Assembly: GCA_900547805.1 (NCBI GenBank) | Contig: URIE01000017.1 | Span: 1 to 22,799, forward strand | DNA length: 22,799 bases | DNA from: an uncultured Collinsella sp. | GTDB lineage: Bacteria > Actinomycetota > Coriobacteriia > Coriobacteriales > Coriobacteriaceae | Reading direction: 5' to 3' | Part shown: one piece after another, positions 14,669 through 22,631 of the stretch | Position numbering within the stretch: position 1 is the first letter of the stretch | Layout of the letters: each line of letters opens with the position of its first letter | Translations under genes and position numbers: made by a program | The notes under the pieces: generated by a model | Told to the model about the DNA's origin: nothing | Databases searched by the model: none | Seen by the model: only the letters and a program-made list of their open reading frames with translations

Positions 14669-15388
14669 CTACATCACCATGACGTAGCGGCTGCCCACGT
14701 AGTACTGCTTACCCATCAGGACCGGCTCGCCATTGGGGCCGGTAAAGCCGGCGCGCAGATTGAGCAGCGGATCGTGCGGGGCGATGCCCAGCTCTGCTGC
14801 CTGCTCGGCATTGGCGCGAACGGCCTCGACCGTGCGGTAGCCAACCGAGACAATCGGCGTTCCGCCAACACGCTCGACCTCGGCAAAAATCGACTTGTCC
14901 TCAAGATCGGCCGTCAACAGCTCACGGTAGGCGTCAAACGGCACAAAGATGTTTTCCTCAAAGATGGGCTCACCGTCGGCTGTACGTACGCGCTTGATGT
15001 GCAGCAGCAGCGCGTCCTTCTGCAGGCCAAAGAACTCCATCTCGTTTTGACGTGCCGGCACAATCTGGCGATCGACCACATGTGCGCCCGCCTTCATGCC
15101 ATTGTCGGCACACAGCGCAGTAAACGTCTGCAGCGTCGAAGCGTGGAACTGGCGATTGATGTGCGGCGTAGAAACAAAGGTGCCGCGGCCCTGCTGCTTA
15201 ACCAGGTAGCCATCGGAGCACAGTTCCTCAACGGCGCGGCGCACCGTAATGCGGCTCACCTCGTACTGTTCGGCAAGCTCAAGTTCGGACGGGATGCGCT
15301 CCTTAGGTGCATAAACACCTTTCTCGATTGCATCCTTGATTTCGTCGTAAATCTGCTGGTAAAGCGGTGCATTTTTGGGTGCGGGCAT
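14669..15388 (-). CDS. GntR-family regulator with UTRA domain (2)
   Basis: This 239-aa protein is a second HutC-type regulator, similar along its length to the one at 11665. The winged helix spans about residues 7-75 (PLYQQIYDEIKDAIEKGVYAP... SRITVRRAVEEL... QQGRGTF). The UTRA domain fills about 90-235 and ends with the family-typical KQYYVGSRYVMV. The ribosome binding site is weak (AAGAG). Its upstream region holds TATAACGTCT inside an ACGT-N5-ACGT site, which is also found before the PTS operon. It therefore probably represses itself and that operon, although five genes lie between them. The inducer is likely a phosphorylated product of the PTS sugar. Confidence 0.92.
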   Translation of the reverse strand: MPAPKNAPLYQQIYDEIKDAIEKGVYAPKERIPSELELAEQYEVSRITVRRAVEELCSDGYLVKQQGRGTFVSTPHINRQFHASTLQTFTALCADNGMKAGAHVVDRQIVPARQNEMEFFGLQKDALLLHIKRVRTADGEPIFEENIFVPFDAYRELLTADLEDKSIFAEVERVGGTPIVSVGYRTVEAVRANAEQAAELGIAPHDPLLNLRAGFTGPNGEPVLMGKQYYVGSRYVMVM

Positions 15389-15425
15389 ATCTGATCACTC
15401 TTATCAAAATATCGAAATTACTAAT

Positions 15426-15440
15426 ACGTATATAACGTCT
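15426..15440. promoter_or_regulatory. Operator candidate at gntR (2)
   Basis: ACGT-ATATA-ACGT at 15426-15438 is a near-symmetric site 38 bases upstream of the gntR start. The overlapping TATAACGTCT (15431-15440) recurs exactly at 21238-21247 before the PTS operon. Confidence 0.5.
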
Positions 15441-15492
15441 AGTTATATGATACTTCAGTTTGATAAAACGATACACCATATACAGCAAATCC

Positions 15493-16500
15493 TTACCTGC
15501 CGTCGTCCTGCTGCAGGCTGTCCTGCTCGATGAGGCGCGCCTGCCTGCTGGCCATGCGCGCGGGCTTATCGGGATCGGGTACGGCCGTGGGCATGGGCTC
15601 GTCGACATGGCCGCCCCACCAGCCGCCCACAAAGTTGAGCGTGTGGAACACGTTGATCACGGCGCCGGGATCAATGTCGCACACCAGTTTGATAATGTCC
15701 TGGCTCTCGTAGGTCGAGACAACGGCATGCAGCAGGTACATCTTTTCGCGGCTGTATCCGCCGATGACCTCGGCACAGCTAATGCCGTGCTGAAAATGGT
15801 CAACATAGGCAGTCATGACCTCGTCTGCCTTGCGCGTCGTGATCTGCAGCGTCATGCGGTCGTAGCGACGATAGAAACTGTCGATGGTCTTGGTCGAAAT
15901 AAACTGGAACACGATGGAGTACGCCGCATTGTCCCAGCCAAACATGAAGCCAAAGATCGCCAGGATAGCGCAGTTGAAACCAAAAATGACGCCCCAGATG
16001 GTCTTGCCCGTGTGGTTGGAAACCCACAGCGCGATAAAGTCGGTGCCGCCGGTAGATGCGCCGGACTTAAGCGCGATGGCAGCGCCCAGACCCGAGACCA
16101 CGCCGCCAAAAATGATGAGCATGATCTTGTCGCCCAAAAACGGAGCGAAGTGAAAGACGTTGAGGAACAGCGACGAGAGCACGACCTGCATCATCGAGAA
16201 GATGACGAAGCGCTTGCTAATGCCGCTCCAGCATAGGAGCGCCACGGGGATGTTGAGCGCGAGCATACCGAGCGAGATGTCGATGTGAACGCCGCCGAGC
16301 GAGGTAACGCGATCGAGCAGGACCGCGACGCCGGTAAGACCGCTCGGAAGTAGGTCGGCGGGCCGAATGAACGCCTGGATCAGAAATGTCTGGAGAACGG
16401 CGGAAATCGTGACCGCCACGGCAGTGATGGCGCGGCGGACGATGGTGAGGCGGCCGAGCACGAGCACTCGGTCCGCGAGCTGATCGATGGCGTTCGCCAC
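15493..16500 (-). CDS. YitT-family membrane protein (YitT + DUF2179)
   Basis: This 335-aa protein has an N-terminal YitT (DUF161-type) block with about five or six membrane segments (about residues 20-190, including the glycine-rich ASTGGTDF loop). A cytoplasmic DUF2179 domain follows (about 210-295, with MTLQITTRKADEV and GGYSREKMYLLHAVV). Proteins of this family are predicted transporters of unknown substrate. The C-terminal tail of about 40 residues (PMPTAVPDPDKPARMASRQ...) makes it longer than the usual 280-290 aa. The start is GTG at 16500 with AAAGGAG five bases before it. It sits alone between gntR and the HAD gene, with its own extended -10 promoter. Confidence 0.9.
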   Translation of the reverse strand: MANAIDQLADRVLVLGRLTIVRRAITAVAVTISAVLQTFLIQAFIRPADLLPSGLTGVAVLLDRVTSLGGVHIDISLGMLALNIPVALLCWSGISKRFVIFSMMQVVLSSLFLNVFHFAPFLGDKIMLIIFGGVVSGLGAAIALKSGASTGGTDFIALWVSNHTGKTIWGVIFGFNCAILAIFGFMFGWDNAAYSIVFQFISTKTIDSFYRRYDRMTLQITTRKADEVMTAYVDHFQHGISCAEVIGGYSREKMYLLHAVVSTYESQDIIKLVCDIDPGAVINVFHTLNFVGGWWGGHVDEPMPTAVPDPDKPARMASRQARLIEQDSLQQDDGR

Positions 16501-16545
16501 GTAGGCTCCTTTCGAAGGCAGATGTAGTTGTGGGGCATGGCCGCG

Positions 16546-16554
16546 ATTGTAGCA
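16546..16554 (-). promoter_or_regulatory. Extended -10 promoter of the YitT gene
   Basis: TGCTACAAT on the minus strand is an extended -10 (TG-N-TACAAT), 46 bases before the GTG start. Confidence 0.45.
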
Positions 16555-16621
16555 TGGAGCGTGCGGGGGCGCTTCAATTCACCCTCTCTCGACAACCATC
16601 AGAAGGACCGTGAGGCCGCTT

Positions 16622-16661
16622 AAAAGAAAAACGCCGTGAAGAGAGCGATCCCTTCACGGCG
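16622..16661 (-). terminator. Terminator of the HAD gene
   Basis: On the minus strand, CGCCGTGAAG and CTTCACGGCG pair perfectly around 10 bases, then TTTTTCTTTT follows. This is a strong intrinsic terminator, and it isolates the operon from the YitT gene. Confidence 0.85.
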
Positions 16662-16669
16662 AATTCGGC

Positions 16670-16708
16670 GTTTGCCCAGATAAAACCTGCCAAAATAAAC
16701 CTGTCCCT
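16670..16708. repeat. Dispersed 39-base repeat, copy B
   Basis: This copy matches 6851-6889 at 37 of 39 bases. Here ACCTGCCA near 16685 and TGGCAGGT just inside the HAD coding end form an 8-bp inverted repeat, so the repeat reaches the last codons of that gene. Confidence 0.8.
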
Positions 16709-17336
16709 AAATGGCAGGTAGGATGTCGGTCAGGTTGTCGATGACGACGTCGGCGGCGGACTGGTCCAGGTTGACGCCTTCGTGCGGACGCAACGCCAGA
16801 ACGCGGGCGCCGGAGCGCTTGCCCGCCTCGATACCCATCGGCGAGTCCTCGATGACCAGGCACTCGGCCGGCTCCACACCCAGCGCTTCCATGGCGCGCA
16901 GGTAGATTTCGGGATCGGGCTTAAACGCGCTGCACTCGTGGCCGCTGATGGTGTAGTCCAACACGTCGGCAATACCGGCGATGTCCACCAGCTCGTCAAT
17001 CAGCTCGCGATAGGACGAGCTCGCGATGGCACACTTCACGCCGCGCTCGTGCAGTTCGCGCATCACCGGCTCTGTCTGCTCGTTGAGCAGCTCGGCATAC
17101 GGAACGGGATGGACCGGGCTGTAGACCTGCTTGTACTCCACGCGCAGGCGCTCGCGCAACTCAACATCGTCGGGCACCAGCGCCTGCCAAATGGCCGGCT
17201 CGTTAGACCCCGAGAGATCGGGGATCTCGTCAAAGTGGAACCCCTTCTCCTCCATAAACGCCACGCGGCGGCGGTTGTAGAACCACTCGGTATCGACCAG
17301 CACGCCGTCCATATCAAACAGCACTGCCTTGATCAT
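16707..17336 (-). CDS. HAD-superfamily phosphatase / phosphoglucomutase-like
   Basis: This 209-aa haloacid-dehalogenase protein is of the beta-phosphoglucomutase-like subgroup, acting on small phosphorylated sugars. Motif I is D8-M-D10-G-V-L-V-D-T-E. A helical cap follows (about 18-90). Motif II is ASSSYREL, motif III is the Lys of FKPDPEIY, and motif IV is IEDSPMGIEAG. The start at 17336 is preferred to ATG 17342 because AGGAG abuts the first ATG and is six bases from the second. It lies downstream of the SIS deglycase and PTS genes, but a terminator stands between them, so it is probably expressed by readthrough. It could dephosphorylate a dead-end or product sugar phosphate; the true substrate is unknown. 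Confidence 0.9.
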   Translation of the reverse strand: MIKAVLFDMDGVLVDTEWFYNRRRVAFMEEKGFHFDEIPDLSGSNEPAIWQALVPDDVELRERLRVEYKQVYSPVHPVPYAELLNEQTEPVMRELHERGVKCAIASSSYRELIDELVDIAGIADVLDYTISGHECSAFKPDPEIYLRAMEALGVEPAECLVIEDSPMGIEAGKRSGARVLALRPHEGVNLDQSAADVVIDNLTDILPAI

Positions 17337-17356
17337 ACGCATCTCCTCTCAAGAGC

Positions 17357-17390
17357 AAAAAAGGGGACGGGGCGCAAACCCCATCCCCTC
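17357..17390 (-). terminator. Terminator between the SIS deglycase and HAD genes
   Basis: On the minus strand GGGGATGGGG pairs with CCCCGTCCCC and is followed by TTTTTT. It probably reduces rather than abolishes HAD expression, since no clear HAD promoter is seen in the short gap. Confidence 0.75.
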
Positions 17391-17422
17391 TCAATCAACC
17401 CGTAAGGTTTACTTACTTGTGA

Positions 17423-18406
17423 TTAGTAGGAAAGCTTCCACATGTAGCGACGCATGGTCAGCGGGTGCTGACGGGCCTCGGCGATCTGGTTGCCGTACTC
17501 GCGCATAACGGCGAGGTGCAGCAGCGGGTTGAAGTAGGTGATGACGCTCGCCGGCACGGCGTCGGCCAGACCGTAGTCCTTGGAGTCGATCAGAGCGACC
17601 TTGGCGCCCATGCGCTCAAGGAAGGTGAGGGCGCGGGCGTCCATCGGACGGGTAGCACCATCGGACATGAAGAAGACGTAGGGCTTACCCTCGGTGGAAA
17701 CCTCGAACGGGCCGTGGAAGTACTCGCCGGTGTTGTAGGCGGCGGCGTCGATCCACTGCATCTCGGTGAACAGGAAGGCGGCGTGAGAATAAGCCATCTT
17801 CTCGGAGGCACCGGAAGCCATGAAGTAGATCATCTTGTCGTCCTTGAAGTCCTCAGCGAACTTCTTGGCGAGCTTCTTGCAGTGCTGAGCGGCGTTCTCG
17901 CACAGGTCGAAGATGTTGGTGAGGCCGGTGATCATATCCTCGTAGTGATCATAGCCCTCGGTCTGCTGAAGGATCTCGAGAGCAAGAGCGATGGCGTAGC
18001 CAGGCTTCTCGGCCTTAGCGGCATAGTTGGCGTGGAAGCCGTGGACGATGACGTGGTCGGCGTCGACGGTCAGAGCGGAGCCAGCCTTGTTGGTGAGGGA
18101 GACGACCGGGCAGTTGTGCTTCTTGGCGGTCTTGTTGGCCTCGACGGTCTCGGGCGTGGAGCCACCGAGGGAGCAGGTGATCACGAAGGTGTGCTCGTTG
18201 ACCCAGGAAGGCGTGTCGTAGTTGAACTCGTTAGCGGTGAAGATCTGAACGTTCAGCTTGTCCGTGTTGTTGGCCAGGAAGTACTTGGCGGGGTACAGGT
18301 CGGACATGGAGGCACCGCAGCCGACGAAGGCAACGCTGTGGATCTCGTGGTTGGACAGGACGTCAGCGACGATCTGCTTAGGGAGGTTAAGGTCGATCTC
18401 GTACAT
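17423..18406 (-). CDS. SIS-domain sugar-phosphate deglycase in the PTS operon
   Basis: This 327-aa protein has two SIS domains and is related to the glucoselysine- and fructoselysine-6-phosphate deglycases of PTS loci (GfrE/GfrF type). The first domain has CGASMSDLYP and the phosphate loop C-S79-L-G81-G82-S-T84, which carries Gly where the FrlB-like gene has Ser. The second has N-T-G-E228-Y-F-H231-G-P-F-E. The C-terminus MRRYMWKLSY is nearly the same as that of the partial third SIS gene at the right edge. It is the last gene after PTS EIIA-EIIB, EIIC and EIID. AAGGA lies about nine bases before the chosen ATG. The proposed reaction is cleavage of the imported glycated-amine phosphate to a hexose phosphate and the amine. 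Confidence 0.88.
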   Translation of the reverse strand: MYEIDLNLPKQIVADVLSNHEIHSVAFVGCGASMSDLYPAKYFLANNTDKLNVQIFTANEFNYDTPSWVNEHTFVITCSLGGSTPETVEANKTAKKHNCPVVSLTNKAGSALTVDADHVIVHGFHANYAAKAEKPGYAIALALEILQQTEGYDHYEDMITGLTNIFDLCENAAQHCKKLAKKFAEDFKDDKMIYFMASGASEKMAYSHAAFLFTEMQWIDAAAYNTGEYFHGPFEVSTEGKPYVFFMSDGATRPMDARALTFLERMGAKVALIDSKDYGLADAVPASVITYFNPLLHLAVMREYGNQIAEARQHPLTMRRYMWKLSY

Positions 18407-18498
18407 CTGACACATTCCTTTCGATTTTTGCGGCGCCACATTGCCGGACGCTCGCAGGGTTACCGTGATTTGGGCCGAGTCGCCAGCCCGTCGAGGAT

Positions 18499-18570
18499 GT
18501 GACATAAGGGACGGTCCCTTTGTCACGTTTGGGGATGGGAACCTGCCTGGGGTATGGGATGCCAGGCAGG
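18499..18570. repeat. Twin hairpins inside the PTS operon
   Basis: Hairpin one pairs GTGACATAAGGGAC (18499-18512) with GTCCCTTTGTCAC (18514-18526), with one unpaired base. Hairpin two pairs CCTGCCTGG (18542-18550) with CCAGGCAGG (18562-18570) perfectly. They lie in the 200-base gap between the EIID and deglycase genes. Neither has a leftward T-run. The GGGACGGTCCCTTTGTCAC sequence resembles REP-like repeats. Confidence 0.75.
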
Positions 18571-18607
18571 CCCCCGGGGGAAAGCGGATAAGCGCTTAAG
18601 GTCGCGA

Positions 18608-19441
18608 CTAGGCCAGGATGCCGGCCGCGGAGAGGGCGATGCCGCCCACGATGGCGATCACGAGAAGCCAACCGGTGTTGACGTTCTTCTTGATGAGCCA
18701 GTACATAAGGCCGGTGAGGCCGAGGGAGATCATCTGGGGCATCATGCCGTCCAGGATGTCCTGGATAACGACGGTGCCGTCAGCGAACTGCAGCGGGGTG
18801 GTAGCGCCGATCAGCGTAGCGATCATGCCGCCCACGGACATAAGACCCACGATGCCGCAGACATACATGAGCTTCTCCATGAGGTCGCCGCCCTGGAGCT
18901 TGCTCAGGTACTCGTGGCCACCCTGGTAACCGATCTTGGCGGCGAACCACGTGATCAGCACGGAGGGGACGATGGAGATGAGCATGGCCAGGATCGGGCC
19001 CATGATGGAGCCCTGCTGAGCCAGCTGGACGCCCAGGCCAAAGGCGATGACGCGGATGGTGCCCTGGAAGAAGGAGTCACCGATACCGGAAAGCGGGCCC
19101 ATGAGGGAGGTCTTGACCGCGTTGATCGAATCGGGGTCGAAGTTCTCGGGATCCTTGGCGTACTCCTCCTCCATGGAGGCGGCGAGGCCTAGGACGAAAG
19201 CGCTCGTCTGCGGGGTGCAGTTGTAGAACGCCATGTGACGGTGGTAAGCCTCTTTCTTGGCAGCGAGCTGCTTGGGGTCGGACTCATCCGGATAGAGGCG
19301 GTCGAGCGTGGGGACCATGCCGTAGAGGAAGCCCATGTTCATCTGACGCTCGTAGTTCCAAGAGGCCTGGATGGCCCAGGAGCGCCAGAAGAACTGGCTG
19401 ACCTTCTTGTTCAGGGACACGTCCTTGGTTGCGGTTGCCAT
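18608..19441 (-). CDS. PTS mannose-family EIID component
   Basis: This 277-aa membrane protein forms the sugar channel together with EIIC. The family start is typical: LNKKVSQFFWRSWAIQASWNYERQ, then NMGFLYGMVP. The central MGPLSGIGDSFFQGT motif is the EIID hallmark. Hydrophobic segments cluster in the C-terminal half, ending with LLVIAIVGGIALSAAGIL. AAGGAGG precedes the ATG, which comes 14 bases after the EIIC stop. Mannose-family permeases import hexoses, amino sugars and, in some gut bacteria, fructosamines. The SIS gene next to it points to the last group. Confidence 0.95.
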   Translation of the reverse strand: MATATKDVSLNKKVSQFFWRSWAIQASWNYERQMNMGFLYGMVPTLDRLYPDESDPKQLAAKKEAYHRHMAFYNCTPQTSAFVLGLAASMEEEYAKDPENFDPDSINAVKTSLMGPLSGIGDSFFQGTIRVIAFGLGVQLAQQGSIMGPILAMLISIVPSVLITWFAAKIGYQGGHEYLSKLQGGDLMEKLMYVCGIVGLMSVGGMIATLIGATTPLQFADGTVVIQDILDGMMPQMISLGLTGLMYWLIKKNVNTGWLLVIAIVGGIALSAAGILA

Positions 19442-19454
19442 AGTGTGTTCCTCC

Positions 19455-20249
19455 TTAGTCTTCGTCGTCTTCGAGCGGATCGTAGTCGGAATCGACACCG
19501 GCAGCTGCATGGGAACCGTTGAACTTGAAGCCCATGAAGACGATAGCCAGGCACACACCGATCAGAGCGACCGCGATGACGGACAGGTTGAGGTAGGCGG
19601 CGAGCAGGAAACCGATGAACAGGAACGGGGTCATGCCCTTCTTGATCATCATGGTGAGCAGCAGGGCCAAGCCGTAGGCGGTCATGATCTTGGTCGAGAC
19701 GTTCAGACCAACGGACAGCCACTCGGGAACCATGTTGACGATGGCCTGGACCAGGTCGGTACCGACGAAGACGGCCAGAAAGATCGGCAGGAAGTACATG
19801 ATGGCGTACAGACCGGAGCCGGCGCAGATGTGCATGCGGTAGGCGGTCTTGAACTTGCCGTTATCGATCGCGCTATCGGCCACGTGGGTGAGAGCGGCGA
19901 TGATGGAACGGAACACGATGCCGAGGAGCTGACCCAGAACGGCGACCGGGATGGCGATCGTCATGGCGGTCTCGGCGGAAGCATCGGTCAGGCATGCGAA
20001 GGCAGCGGCCACGATGCCACCCAGGACCATATCGGGCGGAACGGCTGCGCCGACCTGCACCAGGCCCATGGACACGAGCTCGACGGCGGCACCGACGGCG
20101 AGGCCGGTGGGCACATCGCCCAGCAGCAGACCGACGAGCGTAGCGCCAACGAGGGGCTGCTCGAAGTTAAGACGACCGAGCAGGCGGGAGTCCCACATGC
20201 AGAACACGCCGACGAGGCCGACGAGCACCGCACTGATGAACGTATTCAT
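19455..20249 (-). CDS. PTS mannose-family EIIC component
   Basis: This 264-aa integral membrane protein is the permease partner of EIID. It shows GVFCMWDSRLLGRLNFEQPLV near its start, in which the FEQPLV stretch is a family mark, and the glycine-rich LLLGDVPTGLAVGAAVELVSMG motif that lines the substrate site. About seven hydrophobic segments can be traced. The C-terminus is acidic (DSDYDPLEDDED). AAAGGAG lies just before the ATG. The gene is 36 bases downstream of EIIA-EIIB. Confidence 0.95.
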   Translation of the reverse strand: MNTFISAVLVGLVGVFCMWDSRLLGRLNFEQPLVGATLVGLLLGDVPTGLAVGAAVELVSMGLVQVGAAVPPDMVLGGIVAAAFACLTDASAETAMTIAIPVAVLGQLLGIVFRSIIAALTHVADSAIDNGKFKTAYRMHICAGSGLYAIMYFLPIFLAVFVGTDLVQAIVNMVPEWLSVGLNVSTKIMTAYGLALLLTMMIKKGMTPFLFIGFLLAAYLNLSVIAVALIGVCLAIVFMGFKFNGSHAAAGVDSDYDPLEDDED

Positions 20250-20285
20250 ACCCTTCTCCTTTCAGTCAGGCAAAAGCCTGGTTGA

Positions 20286-21209
20286 TTACAGCTTGGCGTC
20301 GATGTCGACGCTCTGATACGTGGGGGTCTGCTGGACGTAGAGCTTGATGCCCATGTCGAGCAGCTGGTTGACGTCGGCCTTCTGGGTGGCGTCGAAGAAG
20401 ACGGAGCTGTCCTTGCCGCCGACCTGATCGGCGCCGTCATGGTTGGCGGTGGCGCCCAGGTTGATGGCATCGAGCTTGTAGCCCTGGCAGAACTGCAGCA
20501 TCTCGGCGGTGTTGCCGAAGACGAACATGACGCGCTCACCGAGGGTGTTGAGCTTGTCCATCTTGGCGAGGGCACGCTCGACGGTGAAGACGTTCAGGCG
20601 CACGCCCTGGGGCTTGGCCAGCTTAAGAGCGCCCTTCTTAATCTCATCGTTGGCGGCAGCGTTGTCGACGACGATGATGCGCTCGGCCTGGACCTTGGTG
20701 GTCCAGGTAAAGACGACCTGGCCGTGCAGCAGACGATAGTCAAGACGCGCGAGGACAATCTTGGCGGGACCGGAGCTGTGACGGGACGCCTTGGCCTTCT
20801 TAGTGGGGGCCGCGGCAACCTCGACCGGTGCGTTGGGGTTGGTCAGACCGGTGCGGGCCTCGTTGATGAGGGCCGCGAGCTCGGCGCCCTTGACGGGGGC
20901 GGGGCTCAGAGCGAGCGTGAGCGCCAGCGGGATGTTGAAACCGCTGACAACCGTGAACTTCGTGCCGTTCTTGGAAAGCTCGACCATGTTGTTGTTGACC
21001 GAGCTACCGAGCATATCGGTTAGCACATACACGGTGTCGTCCGCGTTGAACGTGGCGATCATAGCCTCAACCTTATTGGTGATGGGCTCCTTGTCGTCAC
21101 GAGCAAGCGACACGACGTGGACGTTCGACACGTCGCCGAGAACCATCTCGAGCGTGTCTTTGGCGCCTGCGGCCAGGCCACCATGAGATGCGAGAATGAT
21201 CTGATTCAT
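20286..21209 (-). CDS. PTS mannose-family EIIA-EIIB fusion
   Basis: This 307-aa cytoplasmic protein carries phosphate from HPr to the sugar. The EIIA domain (about 1-125) has its phosphorylated histidine at H9 in ILASHGG. A linker rich in Ala, Pro and Lys (about 126-148) leads to EIIB (about 149-307), whose active histidine is H162 in RLDYRLLHGQV. The layout is like E. coli ManX. AAGGAGGAGG precedes the ATG, and the gene heads the PTS operon. Its upstream region has a TATAAT box (21236-21241) overlapped by a likely GntR operator, so the operon is probably repressed without substrate. Confidence 0.95.
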   Translation of the reverse strand: MNQIILASHGGLAAGAKDTLEMVLGDVSNVHVVSLARDDKEPITNKVEAMIATFNADDTVYVLTDMLGSSVNNNMVELSKNGTKFTVVSGFNIPLALTLALSPAPVKGAELAALINEARTGLTNPNAPVEVAAAPTKKAKASRHSSGPAKIVLARLDYRLLHGQVVFTWTTKVQAERIIVVDNAAANDEIKKGALKLAKPQGVRLNVFTVERALAKMDKLNTLGERVMFVFGNTAEMLQFCQGYKLDAINLGATANHDGADQVGGKDSSVFFDATQKADVNQLLDMGIKLYVQQTPTYQSVDIDAKL

Positions 21210-21235
21210 CTTGCCTCCTCCTTTTCGTTATGGTC

Positions 21236-21254
21236 ATTATAACGTCTTATACGT
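21236..21254 (-). promoter_or_regulatory. PTS operon promoter with GntR operator candidate
   Basis: On the minus strand TATAAT (21236-21241) is a perfect -10. ACGT-N5-ACGT (21242-21254) lies next to it in the promoter spacer. TATAACGTCT (21238-21247, plus) is identical to a site before gntR (2). No good -35 is seen, which would fit a weak or activated promoter. Confidence 0.55.
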
Positions 21255-21391
21255 TGCTTATATTGCTAATTAGTATAAAGACCGTTCACGGGTGAAAATC
21301 GACCGTTGACGGGTTTAACGTACTCGAAACGTTGGTGCGGGGTGGGCCGGCGCTGGCTGAAAACCGCAGCTCAGGCGCTATACCACGCCCC

Positions 21392-22474
21392 CTATCGCAC
21401 GAAGTACCAGGGGCTTTCCTGAACGGAGGGCTCCAGCACGATACCCGTACGCTCCTTGAACAGATCCATGTCCCTCGATTTCTCGGTCCACCACGCGTTG
21501 GGCTTAAAGGTCATGCTCTCAATAACATGACCGACAAACACACTGTTACGCAGCTTGGAGAAGTCGGTGTTCATGATCAGGATGGACATGAGCACCAGCA
21601 CGATGCCCAAAACCTTGACGGCGCCGGCGGACTCGGCATAGATGCCAATGCCCACCAGAACGGTCGCCACGGTTTCGAACGAAGCCACGACCGGCACCTT
21701 CGACGTCTCAAGATCCATGGAAAGGCCCTGCATATAAAAGATGTACGCAAGGGCCGTAGGAATAAAGCCAAAGCCTGCAAACAGCAGGATGAGCTGCGGG
21801 GACATTGCTGCGGTCACATCGGACCACGGGGCCGAAAGCACTGCCATAAAGCATCCGCCAAAGACAAAGCCCCAAAACGTGACGGCCAGCGGATGCAGCG
21901 TCTTGGTGGCCATGCGACTAAACACGGCCAGCAATGCGCCGCACAGTCCGGCGATCACGCCCGACGTAACGCCCCAAGCCGAGAAATGGAAACCGGACAG
22001 GTCGCCACTCGTCACTGCGAGCACGCAGCCAACAATGTTAAAGAGGATGGCCACGAGCTTGTTGGGGGTCACGTCCTCGCGATAGAGCACGCGTCCGAGC
22101 GCGACGCCGAACACCGGCGAGGTATAGAGCAGCACCGATGCCGTGGACATGCCAACTTCGCCCATGCACTCGTAATAGCAGGTGTTGGCGATGGCAAGGC
22201 CGACGATACCGACAAGCGCGCAGGGAACAAGCTCTTTGGGGCTTGCCTTGAAGAGCGCCATAGGACCCGAGGCTTTTCCCTCACGAGCACCTCCCTGGCA
22301 ACCCATAAATGCCAAGACCGGAGCCATTAAGATGGCACCCGATAACAGGCGAAAGGCCGCCATGCTCTGAGACGAAACGCCAAGGGCCGATATTCCATTG
22401 ACAAAGATTCCGATGGTGCCCCACATAAGCGCGGCGATCAGCACCAGCACATAGCCCAGATTGCTTCTCTTCAA
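21392..22474 (-). CDS. EamA/DMT-family transporter with C-terminal tail
   Basis: This 360-aa protein has two EamA repeats giving about ten membrane segments in residues 5-300, including ALMWGTIGIFVNG, SVLLYTSPVFGVALG and the second-repeat AFGFIPTALAYIFYMQGL-like region. Such carriers usually export amino acids or other metabolites. A soluble tail of about 59 residues (from near 302, with KPNAWWTEKSRDMDLF) is longer than usual. The start is TTG at 22474, with AAGGAGG six bases before it. It lies between the PTS operon and a third SIS gene. Export of an amine released by the deglycases, for example lysine, is a guess from position. Its promoter region has a weak copy of the shared GntR site. 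Confidence 0.9.
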   Translation of the reverse strand: MKRSNLGYVLVLIAALMWGTIGIFVNGISALGVSSQSMAAFRLLSGAILMAPVLAFMGCQGGAREGKASGPMALFKASPKELVPCALVGIVGLAIANTCYYECMGEVGMSTASVLLYTSPVFGVALGRVLYREDVTPNKLVAILFNIVGCVLAVTSGDLSGFHFSAWGVTSGVIAGLCGALLAVFSRMATKTLHPLAVTFWGFVFGGCFMAVLSAPWSDVTAAMSPQLILLFAGFGFIPTALAYIFYMQGLSMDLETSKVPVVASFETVATVLVGIGIYAESAGAVKVLGIVLVLMSILIMNTDFSKLRNSVFVGHVIESMTFKPNAWWTEKSRDMDLFKERTGIVLEPSVQESPWYFVR

Positions 22475-22513
22475 CGTAGCCTCCTTGGCTTTGTTACCAA
22501 TATGTTTCGTACT

Positions 22514-22542
22514 ACGTTATAGTCGTTATATACAATTTTCAA
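22514..22542 (-). promoter_or_regulatory. EamA promoter and weak GntR-site candidate
   Basis: On the minus strand TTGAAA (22537-22542) and TATAAC (22516-22521) are 15 bases apart, slightly short. ACGT-TATAG-TCGT (22514-22526, plus) overlaps the -10 and differs by one base from the ACGT-N5-ACGT pattern. Confidence 0.35.
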
Positions 22543-22579
22543 GACCGAAATCGGCGAACGGGAAATGATTCCCAGGAGT

Positions 22580-22620
22580 GTCCCCAAGTGCCGGCACAAA
22601 AGGAACGTCCCCAAGTGCCG
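22580..22620. repeat. Tandem GTCCCCAAGTGCCG repeats
   Basis: Two exact 14-base copies (22580-22593 and 22607-22620) are 27 bases apart. The first runs into GGCAC to make the palindrome GTGCCGGCAC. It resembles a REP-type unit. Confidence 0.75.
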
Positions 22621-22631
22621 CCCTGGATTCA

